Source: Neobacillus sp. DY30
GTDB taxonomy: Bacteria; Bacillota; Bacilli; Bacillales; Cytobacillaceae
Reading direction: 5' to 3'
Assembly (NCBI RefSeq): GCF_030123065.1
Contig: NZ_CP126093.1
Span: 4,780,001-4,844,000 of the forward strand
DNA length: 64,000 nt
A model generated the notes under the pieces. The model saw only the letters and a program-made list of their open reading frames with translations. It did not search any database and was not told the DNA's origin. This document shows positions 26,424 through 33,257 of the stretch, in pieces. The position numbers and the translations under genes were made by a program. Each line of letters begins with the position of its first letter. Within the stretch, counting starts at the first letter, position 1.

Positions 26424-26885
26424 CTAGGATTTCTCCTTGTTTATCAGTTCTTTTAATTCTTGAATAAAAACATTTATATCCTTAAATTGACGGTAAACGG
26501 AAGCAAAGCGCACATAGGCGACTTCATCTACATGTGCAAGTCTATCCATCACCATTTCACCAATCAATTCACTTTTGATTTCTGATATTCCTTGATTCCG
26601 TAATTCTTTTTCTACCCCTTGGGTAATATCCTCTAATTCTTTTAAGGCAACAGGGCGCTTTTCACAAGCTTTAATCAAGCCGCGGAGGATTTTATCCCGG
26701 CTGAATTCTTCCCTCGTACCTTCCTTTTTTACGACAATAAGGGGAATCTCTTCAATTTTTTCGAATGTCGTAAAACGGTATCCACATTCTTCACACTCAC
26801 GTCTTCTTCGAGTTGCACGTCCCTCATCAACCGGCCGGGAATCAAGCACACGTGTACCATAATTTTGACATGAAGGGCACTTCAT
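26424..26885 (-). CDS. nrdR: Transcriptional repressor NrdR
   Basis: Zinc-ribbon and ATP-cone repressor of ribonucleotide reductase genes, sensing ATP/dATP. Starts MKCPSCQNYGTRVLDSR; cysteines CPSC and CEECG form the ribbon (residues 1-34), and the ATP-cone follows with VVKKEGTREEFSRDKILRG. ATG at 26885 has GGGAG eight bases upstream; the upstream extension is not supported. No ribonucleotide reductase gene is in the window. Confidence 0.96.
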   Translation of the reverse strand: MKCPSCQNYGTRVLDSRPVDEGRATRRRRECEECGYRFTTFEKIEEIPLIVVKKEGTREEFSRDKILRGLIKACEKRPVALKELEDITQGVEKELRNQGISEIKSELIGEMVMDRLAHVDEVAYVRFASVYRQFKDINVFIQELKELINKEKS

Positions 26886-26969
26886 TTGATCAACTCCCAA
26901 ATCAATCCATTCATAATTGTAAGTATCTTTTCTTTATCTTATTAGAAAGAAAACGGCAACACAAGATGT

Positions 26970-27365
26970 TTATCTGCCTTTTCCGACCCTGACAAGATTA
27001 TGTAGTTTATTGATTTGCTCGTAGTATGAAATGAGCCTTTTTCTTAAAACGGGATACAATCCAATAGGTGAAAACTTTTCAGAAGAAATCTTGAAGTCTA
27101 CTGCCGTTTCCATTGGTCTCTCCGAAACAACCGTCACAATTAAAAAACAGGGAATTGGTTTGTTAATTTCAACAGCAATTTCGCCATGGTCTTTAGAAAC
27201 GGTAGTGATTCGACAATCTGCATCCTGTCTAAATAACTCTTCAATAGATTGAAATAACTGATTAAAAGTGGCTTTGTAATAATGAGTAGATAAGGAACTA
27301 TCTTTTTGCTGGTCGGATGTTTCGATTTGTTTGCTAAAACGAATAAATATATCCCTAAGTGACAT
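26970..27365 (-). CDS. Conserved hypothetical protein, small cytosolic
   Basis: A 131-residue soluble protein, no membrane span or motif I recognise. Predicted alternating strands at ISEVAVEINKPIPCFLIVTVV-like positions (residues 60-85) suggest an alpha/beta domain. ATG at 27365 has GGAGG five bases upstream. It lies between nrdR and speD; a terminator separates it from speD, so it probably starts its own unit and may run into nrdR. Function unknown. Confidence 0.75.
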   Translation of the reverse strand: MSLRDIFIRFSKQIETSDQQKDSSLSTHYYKATFNQLFQSIEELFRQDADCRITTVSKDHGEIAVEINKPIPCFLIVTVVSERPMETAVDFKISSEKFSPIGLYPVLRKRLISYYEQINKLHNLVRVGKGR

Positions 27366-27423
27366 GACGGCCTCCAATAAATATCTTTTACCTTAGTTTA
27401 CAATACTTTTTAAAAAAAATAAA

Positions 27424-27460
27424 AAGAGGTGTACTATTAAATACACCTCTCGTCGGTTTT
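27424..27460 (-). terminator. Terminator of speD
   Basis: GAGGTGTA and TACACCTC pair across TTTAATAG-type loop, with a T-run on the minus strand. Confidence 0.88.
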
Positions 27461-27470
27461 TTATTTAAAA

Positions 27471-27851
27471 TTATAGAGCTTTTGCCTGTTTTACTTGAAC
27501 AGGACCCATTCCACGTGGAATTTCAATATTTTCACGTGTTTGCGCGTTTAGTGCTTCCGCAATATAATCAGCTGCTACGTTTGGATTTAAATCGCCACAA
27601 GTATATACATCGATGCTAGCATATCCATGTTCAGGGAAGCTGTGAATCGTTAAGTGAGACTCAGAAATAATGACCACACCGCTTACGCCTTGCGGTGCAA
27701 ACTTATGAAATGCTACTTCGCGGATCTCCGCACCTGATTTAAGCGCTGCTTCGACAAATGTTTGTTCAATAAAATTCATATCATTCAATTTTTCAAAATC
27801 GCATCCCCATAATTCAGAGATCACGTGTCGTCCCATTGTTTCCATATTCAT
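27471..27851 (-). CDS. speD: S-adenosylmethionine decarboxylase proenzyme
   Basis: Makes decarboxylated SAM for spermidine synthesis. The 126-residue proenzyme is the Gram-positive class 1B type: the SESHLTIHSFPEHG stretch holds the Glu-Ser autocleavage site that makes the pyruvoyl cofactor, and YASIDVYTCGD carries the active-site Cys. ATG at 27851 follows GAGGGGG. In B. subtilis speD is in an operon with gapB; here a terminator and 300 bp separate them and speD has its own promoter. Confidence 0.95.
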   Translation of the reverse strand: MNMETMGRHVISELWGCDFEKLNDMNFIEQTFVEAALKSGAEIREVAFHKFAPQGVSGVVIISESHLTIHSFPEHGYASIDVYTCGDLNPNVAADYIAEALNAQTRENIEIPRGMGPVQVKQAKAL

Positions 27852-27899
27852 TTTCCCCCTCTAACATTTTTGCTTCGTTCTTGAAACCTTTTGTTGACG

Positions 27900-28023
27900 G
27901 TATCTTGTAATTACCACGGGGGAAAGTTAGTCCAGAGAGGTCCTAACCCTTTAAGTAATTAATCGTTACCAATTTCAAGAAGTTCACGATGACTAGTATA
28001 CTAAGTTTATATTTTTTTTGCAA
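27900..28023 (-). promoter_or_regulatory. speD promoter and structured leader
   Basis: TTGCAA (28018-28023), 17 bp, TATACT (27995-28000) on the minus strand. The 135-base leader holds nested inverted repeats: TAATTAC with GTAATTA outside, and GTTAG with CTAAC inside, enclosing GACCTCTCTGGA, then CCCCC. No terminator is seen before speD, so control, if any, would be at translation or stability. Confidence 0.6.
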
Positions 28024-28109
28024 CCTATCAATCTAAAAATTTTCCAGTGACAGTGCTCAAAAGGCTTATCCCTCAAATGCTATATTATGCACAAAGTGTT
28101 TAGAACGCT

Positions 28110-28148
28110 ACAAAAAAAAAATACTGTCAATCGACAGTATTTTTTTGA
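28110..28148 (-). terminator. Terminator of gapB
   Basis: AAATACTGTC and GACAGTATTT with T-runs on both strands, just after the gapB stop. Confidence 0.9.
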
Positions 28149-28151
28149 GAA

Positions 28152-29183
28152 TTATCCAACTTTCACTTGATTAGAATTAGCCATCTGATGCGCGACATAT
28201 AAGGTAAGATCCACGACGCGCGATGAATAGCCCCATTCGTTATCATACCAAGCTAGTACTTTCACTTTTCTGTTCCCCATTACCATGGTTGATAATCCAT
28301 CAATGATGGCAGAGTAAGGATTTGTATTAAAATCAACGGATACAAGCGGTTCCATTGTAAAGTCCAAGATACCTTTTAATGGACCATTTTTTGCTTCCAA
28401 AAAGGCCTGATTGACATCATCGATCGTAACATCTTGTTTCAAATCGACTACTAAATCGACTAGTGACACATTTGGTGTAGGTACACGAAGTGACATTCCA
28501 TGCAGCTTCCCTTTTAACTGAGGTAATACTAGTGATAACGCTTTAGCTGCTCCAGTTGTAGTTGGGATGATAGATTGTCCACAAGCTCTTGCTCTTCGCA
28601 AATCTTTATGTGGGTTGTCAATGTTTCGCTGATCATTTGTGTACGAGTGAATCGTTGTCATTAAGCCATTCTCAATTCCAAACTTTTCATCCAACACTTT
28701 TGCTACTGGTGCCAAACAGTTGGTTGTACAGGACGCATTAGAAATAACATCATGTTTCGTGATGTCTAGTTTGTCCTCGTTTACACCCATCACAATGGTG
28801 ATATCCTCATCCTTACCCGGTGCAGTAATGATTACCTTTTTTGCCCCTGCATCTAAATGCAGACTGGCTTTATCTCTTGAGTTAAATTTACCAGTTGCCT
28901 CAATAACGACATCAATATTTAACTCTTTCCATGGAAGCTGCTCAGGATTCCGATTATTTAATAATTTAACTCGTTTACCGTTTACAATAAGCTCTTCATC
29001 TAGCGCAATGATATCCCCTTGAAATGGTCCATGAACCGTATCATATTTTATTAAATGAGCTAATGTTTCCGCAGGATAACTTGCATTTATAGCAATAATA
29101 TCAAGCGTATTTTCTAGGATCGCTTTTCTAAAAACCATCCTTCCAATTCTCCCAAAACCGTTTATTGCAATTCTCGCCTTCAT
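28152..29183 (-). CDS. gapB: Gluconeogenic glyceraldehyde-3-phosphate dehydrogenase GapB
   Basis: About 343 residues. The cofactor loop reads INASYPAETLAHLIKYD rather than the acidic INDLTD of glycolytic GapA, the signature of the NADP-preferring gluconeogenic enzyme. Catalytic Cys is in SNASCTTNCLAPV and the partner His in TTIHSYTNDQ. ATG at 29183 follows AAGGGG; an adjoining GTG three bases upstream is less likely. Two CcpN-type operators overlap its promoter. Confidence 0.95.
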   Translation of the reverse strand: MKARIAINGFGRIGRMVFRKAILENTLDIIAINASYPAETLAHLIKYDTVHGPFQGDIIALDEELIVNGKRVKLLNNRNPEQLPWKELNIDVVIEATGKFNSRDKASLHLDAGAKKVIITAPGKDEDITIVMGVNEDKLDITKHDVISNASCTTNCLAPVAKVLDEKFGIENGLMTTIHSYTNDQRNIDNPHKDLRRARACGQSIIPTTTGAAKALSLVLPQLKGKLHGMSLRVPTPNVSLVDLVVDLKQDVTIDDVNQAFLEAKNGPLKGILDFTMEPLVSVDFNTNPYSAIIDGLSTMVMGNRKVKVLAWYDNEWGYSSRVVDLTLYVAHQMANSNQVKVG

Positions 29184-29202
29184 CACACGGCCCCTTCCGC
29201 AT

Positions 29203-29247
29203 TATGTTATACTTATTAACTTGTTTCGATGTAATTAGTATAACATA
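29203..29247. promoter_or_regulatory. Paired inverted CcpN-type operators at the gapB promoter
   Basis: TATGTTATACT occurs at 29203-29213 on the plus strand and, as its complement, at 29237-29247. Both match the CcpN consensus TRTGHYATAYW fully. The second covers a TATACT -10 element of gapB. CcpN represses gapB and pckA on glycolytic carbon in B. subtilis. Confidence 0.85.
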
Positions 29248-29389
29248 TTTAAATAAAATTGCGATATATAATGTGCGGATTTTTAAAAATGTTTTTAATC
29301 CGTATGACTTGTTAACAAATTAGTCATGTTTTATAGGTCGATAGGATGGGATATTCGTATATAGTTAGGGCTATAGAGAGGATGTGGGC

Positions 29390-30286
29390 ATGTTTAAGAA
29401 AAGTCGGGCTTTACCTCCTGAAGTGGTGATTTTAAGAATTTTGAATGAAAGGATGGAATTAACCGAAAAGGATAAGCAAAACCTTTGGAATCTAGAAAAA
29501 GGGTATGAGGGGGAGGTGAAGTTTGACAAATTAATACAACACCTAGAAACCTTAATACTGAATGATTTGTTACTTGAGGTTAGTGACTCCTTATTCCAAA
29601 TTGATACCCTAATCATTTTTCAGGGAAAGATATATCTTATTGATATAAAAAATTACGAAGGAGAATATTTTTACGAAGGGGGTGTATTTAAAACCAACAC
29701 TAAAATCGAAAAGAAGGACCCAATGCTTCAGTTGAAACGCTGCCAACCCTTGCTCCGCCAGTTACTCCAGAAGTATGGATATGCTATTCCTATTGAAGCC
29801 TATTTAGTTTTCATTAACCCCGAGTTTACTTTGTTTCAGCCATCTCATAATCCGCAAATAATCTTACCTACTCAAGTGAATTCTTTTATAAAAAAACTGT
29901 CTAAACTGCCTCCCTCACTTACCGGTCGGGACCTCAAACTTGCAGACCTGTTAATCTCCTTACATATAACCGAAAATCCTTATACCCGATTACCAAAATA
30001 CGACTATGACAGTTTACAAAAGGGGTTAAGCTGTGCAAAGTGCCACTCATTTTCCCTTTCAGTCTCCCGAACGATACTAACATGTGAATGCGGATTTAAA
30101 GAGCGTGTGGAACCTGCAGTAATGCGAAGTGTGAATGAATTGCATATTCTCTTTCCAGAGATTAAGATAACCACGAATCTTGTAAATGAATGGTGTGGGG
30201 CGGTTGCTTCTAAAAAAACGATTAGGCGAATTCTTAAGGAAAATTTTAAAGCAATAGGGAATACGAAGGATACCTATTATGATTAA
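29390..30286 (+). CDS. NERD-domain protein with C-terminal zinc ribbon
   Basis: A 298-residue protein with a nuclease-related domain (residues 40-150): GYEGEVKFDKL, then IDTLIIFQGKIYLIDIKNYEGEY, which is the D-X(n)-D/E-X-K pattern of PD-(D/E)XK-like folds. A cysteine pair set (CAKCHSF, CECGF, residues 210-233) suggests a zinc ribbon, followed by a short HTH-like tail. Substrate is unknown; NERD proteins are inferred nucleases. ATG at 29390 has GAGAGG eight bases upstream. It sits alone between gapB and coaE; this gene is not part of the B. subtilis block. Confidence 0.8.
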   Translation: MFKKSRALPPEVVILRILNERMELTEKDKQNLWNLEKGYEGEVKFDKLIQHLETLILNDLLLEVSDSLFQIDTLIIFQGKIYLIDIKNYEGEYFYEGGVFKTNTKIEKKDPMLQLKRCQPLLRQLLQKYGYAIPIEAYLVFINPEFTLFQPSHNPQIILPTQVNSFIKKLSKLPPSLTGRDLKLADLLISLHITENPYTRLPKYDYDSLQKGLSCAKCHSFSLSVSRTILTCECGFKERVEPAVMRSVNELHILFPEIKITTNLVNEWCGAVASKKTIRRILKENFKAIGNTKDTYYD

Positions 30287-30302
30287 ATGGTGTCCTGGCC
30301 AA

Positions 30303-30765
30303 AAAATGTTACTGTAATTTGAGCAGCCTTGGTTTATCGGCATTATTCTCGCCTAATTGTTACCGTAATTTGAGTAGTCTTAATTTTATCGGCACTATCC
30401 TGGTGTGATTGTTACTATAATTTGTGGAGTCTTAAATTATCGGCACTATCCCAATCAGATTGTTACTATAATTTCAGCAGTCTTAATTTATCGGCACTAT
30501 CCCGCTATTTGTTACCGTGTTTTGGTCAGCACTGGTTTATCGGCACTATCCGGTTGGTTTGTTACCTTATTTTCAGCAGCCATAGTTTATCGGGACTATC
30601 CCGGTTGGTTTGTTATCTTATTTTCTGAAATCCTGATTTATCGGTACTATCCTGGACGGATTGTTACCGTAATTTCAGCAACCTTGATTTATCGGCACTA
30701 TCCCGGTCAGTTTGTTACCATAATTTCAGAAGCCTCTATTTATCGGCACTATCAAGCTGGTATCC
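30303..30765. repeat. Tandem array, nine copies of a 49-52 bp unit
   Basis: ATCGG recurs at 30336, 30388, 30439, 30490, 30539, 30589, 30640, 30691 and 30742. Units share TTGTTACCGTAATTTCAG and TTATCGGCACTATCC. The array fills the 520-bp gap between the NERD gene and the coaE terminator, two convergent genes. A plus-strand frame stays open over most of it, but unit lengths of 49 and 50 break the frame and no ribosome-binding site is present. Confidence 0.93.
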
Positions 30766-30777
30766 AAATTTTTTAGA

Positions 30778-30812
30778 CAAAAAAAGAAGGGGTATCCCCC
30801 TTCTTTTTTTTA
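30778..30812 (-). terminator. Terminator of coaE
   Basis: AAGAAGGGGG and CCCCCTTCTT-type arms with long T/A runs at both sides; overlaps the coaE stop region. Confidence 0.85.
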
Positions 30813-31412
30813 CGTTGTTATCCCCCAACCTCGTAGTACCCCAATGAGCTGTTCTTTCGTTTCGGCGACGGCACCATTATTATTAATCACGGCATCAGCT
30901 AATGCTACTTTATCAGCAAGCGGCATTTGAGATTTCACCCTCGCCTCCGCCTCACCTAGTGATAGGTTGTTACGTTCCATTAGGCGCGCAAGCTGGATAT
31001 CCCGATCAACATAAACAAGGATTGTTTTTTCGACCATATGCGTTAGTTTACTTTCAAACAGCAGTGGAATGTCGAGGACAATGACTTGTTCCCCGCATCC
31101 CCTGGCTGCTTCGACTTGATCATTCATCCTTTTTCTCACCTCAGGATGAACAATGCTATTTAAGAGCTGTCGTTTTTCAGCGTTATGAAAAATGATGGAA
31201 CCGAGTTTTACTCTATCGATCTCCTCCGTATCTAATAAAATATCATCACCAAATTCAGCAACGATTCTTTGATAGGCGGGTTCTCCTTTTTCAACAGCTA
31301 GGCGGGCTTCTACGTCTGCATCAATAACAGTGATGTTCATTTCTTTTAACATGTTGGAAACTGTACTTTTTCCACTGGCTATTCCGCCTGTTAGTCCGAT
31401 TACTAGTGACAT
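30810..31412 (-). CDS. coaE: Dephospho-CoA kinase
   Basis: Last step of coenzyme A synthesis; 200 residues. Walker A is GLTGGIASGKSTVSNML (residues 6-22), the substrate Asp is in VIDADVEAR, and VLDIPLLFESKL and the lid MERNNLSLGEAEARVKSQM are visible. ATG at 31412 follows AAAGGAAC. It is the last gene of the polA-mutM-ytaF-coaE series. Confidence 0.96.
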   Translation of the reverse strand: MSLVIGLTGGIASGKSTVSNMLKEMNITVIDADVEARLAVEKGEPAYQRIVAEFGDDILLDTEEIDRVKLGSIIFHNAEKRQLLNSIVHPEVRKRMNDQVEAARGCGEQVIVLDIPLLFESKLTHMVEKTILVYVDRDIQLARLMERNNLSLGEAEARVKSQMPLADKVALADAVINNNGAVAETKEQLIGVLRGWGITT

Positions 31413-31436
31413 GCTCTGTTCCTTTCTGGTGAAAAT

Positions 31437-32078
31437 TCATAATTTTAATATTCCAATGATAATTAATAAGATCCCTGGTATAAAGGTAAACTTTTGGACC
31501 CAGTTAAATTTATGAAAAAAAGCACCGCTTTTAATCCCTATGACCAGGAACAAAGAACTCATAACAGCAACACTGGCGGCTAGATAAAAAGGAGAGAATC
31601 CAAGCATTGCCGCTCCAATTCCAGCGCCAAATGCATCGATGGATAGGGCAAAGCCCAGCATGAATGCCTCGATTCCAGTGATTTCACCTGAATGGTCGAA
31701 GTCAGCTGACATCGGTTTCCTTAGTATATTGATGGCAATTCCTAAGGAACGGATTTCAAAATTAATAATCAGCTTTTCATGTTCGAGCAGTTCTGCGTCC
31801 TTTTCTTTCTCCGGCCTGAAAAATTGATATAAAACCCAGGCACCGAGAGCGATTAAAATAATTCCCCCTAGGCTTGCCGTGATTTCAGGAGATAAGATTT
31901 TCTCAAGGCCATGGCCGATTGACACAGCAATTATTAAAGAAATTGCTGAACAGGTTGCAATGATGAGCACTGATTTAAGCGGCAGTACCATTTTTCTGAG
32001 TCCATACGTAAACCCTACGCTAAAGCTATCAAGACTGAGAGCAAAAGCCAGCAGGAGAAGTGAGAACATTTGAAACAT
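31437..32078 (-). CDS. ytaF: Sporulation membrane protein YtaF (MntP-like)
   Basis: A 213-residue integral membrane protein of the MntP/YtaF family. The duplicated motif SLDSFSVGFTYG (residues 13-24) and SIDAFGAGIGAAM (near 144-156) has the paired acidic residues used in manganese export by MntP; six hydrophobic spans. Its actual substrate is unknown. ATG at 32078 has AAGGAG ten bases upstream; the eight-residue upstream extension is not supported. Confidence 0.88.
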   Translation of the reverse strand: MFQMFSLLLLAFALSLDSFSVGFTYGLRKMVLPLKSVLIIATCSAISLIIAVSIGHGLEKILSPEITASLGGIILIALGAWVLYQFFRPEKEKDAELLEHEKLIINFEIRSLGIAINILRKPMSADFDHSGEITGIEAFMLGFALSIDAFGAGIGAAMLGFSPFYLAASVAVMSSLFLVIGIKSGAFFHKFNWVQKFTFIPGILLIIIGILKL

Positions 32079-32167
32079 GATGTCTAGGGCTCCTTCCGTC
32101 AATCACTACGATAGTATATGGGAGGAGCCTATCCTTTGTTATTAAATTATCATCTTACTTCTTACGC

Positions 32168-32995
32168 TTAAAGTTTTTGGCATTTAGGACAAAAATGTGT
32201 ACCTCGTCCGCCTACGGTTGTTTTTTCTAACGGGGTTCCACACTTTTTGCATTCTTCCCCTTTCCGCCCGTATGCATATAATTCAAGCTGAAACATTCCA
32301 ATTTCGCCTTGGGAGTTTACGTAGGAGCGAATCGTACTTCCTCCTTTTTTAACTGCTTCAGCCAATGTCTTAACAATTTCTTGGTGGAGCAACGTCAATT
32401 CTTCCTCACTCAGAGAGTTTGCAATTCTTTCAGGGTGAATACCCGAACGGAACAGAGCCTCATCAACGTAAATATTTCCGAGCCCAACAAACACTTTTTG
32501 GTCTAGTAGAGCAGGCTTTATTTTTCTGTTCGTCTTTTTTAGCTTATTCGTTAGATATTCCTTGGTGAAATCCTCTGAAAAAGGCTCTGGTCCAAGGTCA
32601 ATAAGTGGAGGCTTTTGAAATTCCTCACCCTTTTTATATAAGTGCATGGTGCCAAATTTTCGAACATCTCGATATCTTAATTCACTTCCATCGGTAAAAT
32701 GAAAGATAACATGTGTATGTTTGTCATACGGTTCCTCTTTTGGAAATAGTCCATATTTCCCTTCCATCCTTAAATGGGAAACAAGGGCAAACGTGGTTGT
32801 GTAGATGATTAAAAACTTGCCTCTTCTGCCGACATCCTCAATTGTTTCTCCTTTAAGGGCGTCAATGAATTGTTCAACCTCAACTGGATTTTTAATCATT
32901 TTGGCCCAGTGGACGGTTATATTTTCAATTTGTTTATTTGAAACAAGCTTTTTTAACGTCTTTCTTACGGTTTCTACTTCCGGTAGTTCTGGCAT
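32168..32995 (-). CDS. mutM: Formamidopyrimidine-DNA glycosylase
   Basis: Bifunctional base-excision enzyme removing 8-oxoguanine and Fapy lesions; 275 residues. The N-terminal PELPEVETVRKTLKK holds the catalytic Pro2 and Glu3; VGLGNIYVDEALFRSGIHP is the HhH element; the C-terminal zinc finger is CKKCGTPLEKTTVGGRGTHF then CPKC. It follows polA, an established arrangement, with a dispersed repeat between. Confidence 0.97.
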   Translation of the reverse strand: MPELPEVETVRKTLKKLVSNKQIENITVHWAKMIKNPVEVEQFIDALKGETIEDVGRRGKFLIIYTTTFALVSHLRMEGKYGLFPKEEPYDKHTHVIFHFTDGSELRYRDVRKFGTMHLYKKGEEFQKPPLIDLGPEPFSEDFTKEYLTNKLKKTNRKIKPALLDQKVFVGLGNIYVDEALFRSGIHPERIANSLSEEELTLLHQEIVKTLAEAVKKGGSTIRSYVNSQGEIGMFQLELYAYGRKGEECKKCGTPLEKTTVGGRGTHFCPKCQKL

Positions 32996-33010
32996 AAAGC
33001 AACTCCCTTA

Positions 33011-33257
33011 TGGTGTCTAGCTGCAGCGCCTAGGGGTCAGGGTCATAAGCTTGTCTAGTTTCGGCTCCTTGGGACTCGAGGAATAAGCCATCCCATGAAG
33101 AAGGCAAAGAGCGCCTTCTTACATGGTTTGTCTTATTCCTTCGTCCCAGAACAGTCGCCTCCACATTTCTGACAATCCGGCGAGAAGGTAAAAACCAACC
33201 TTCCCGCCGGCTCGTCTTATGCCTGTCGCCCCTTGTCAAGGCGCTTCCGATTTTCTA
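33011..33257 (-). repeat. Dispersed imperfect palindrome, copy B, with a nested second element
   Basis: The outer element matches copy A: TCTAGCTGCAGCGCCTAGGG and GGTCATAAGC at one end (33017-33050), CAATCCGGCGAGAAGGT...AACCTTCCCGCCGGC and TCGTCTTATGCCTGTCGCCC at the other (33173-33230). Between them, at the point where copy A is continuous, lie about 122 extra bases (33051-33172) that form a related palindrome of their own (GAAGAAGGC / GCCTTCTT; GAATAAGCCATCCCATG). It fills the polA-mutM gap and abuts the polA stop. Confidence 0.88.

Noticed and set aside
27852..28151. gapB-speD as one operon as in B. subtilis
   Set aside because: A strong terminator follows gapB and speD has its own promoter.
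30303..30765. CRISPR array
   Set aside because: Direct repeats of about 51 bp without unique spacers of constant length and no cas genes anywhere in the window.
30405..30776. A 123-codon open frame over the third repeat array, with a 17-residue repeat
   Set aside because: Unit lengths of 49 and 50 bp break the frame repeat, no ribosome-binding site exists, and openness follows from a stop-free 51-bp unit.
33011..33257. Insertion sequence between polA and mutM
   Set aside because: No transposase frame, no clear target duplication; the region is a palindromic repeat too short for an IS.
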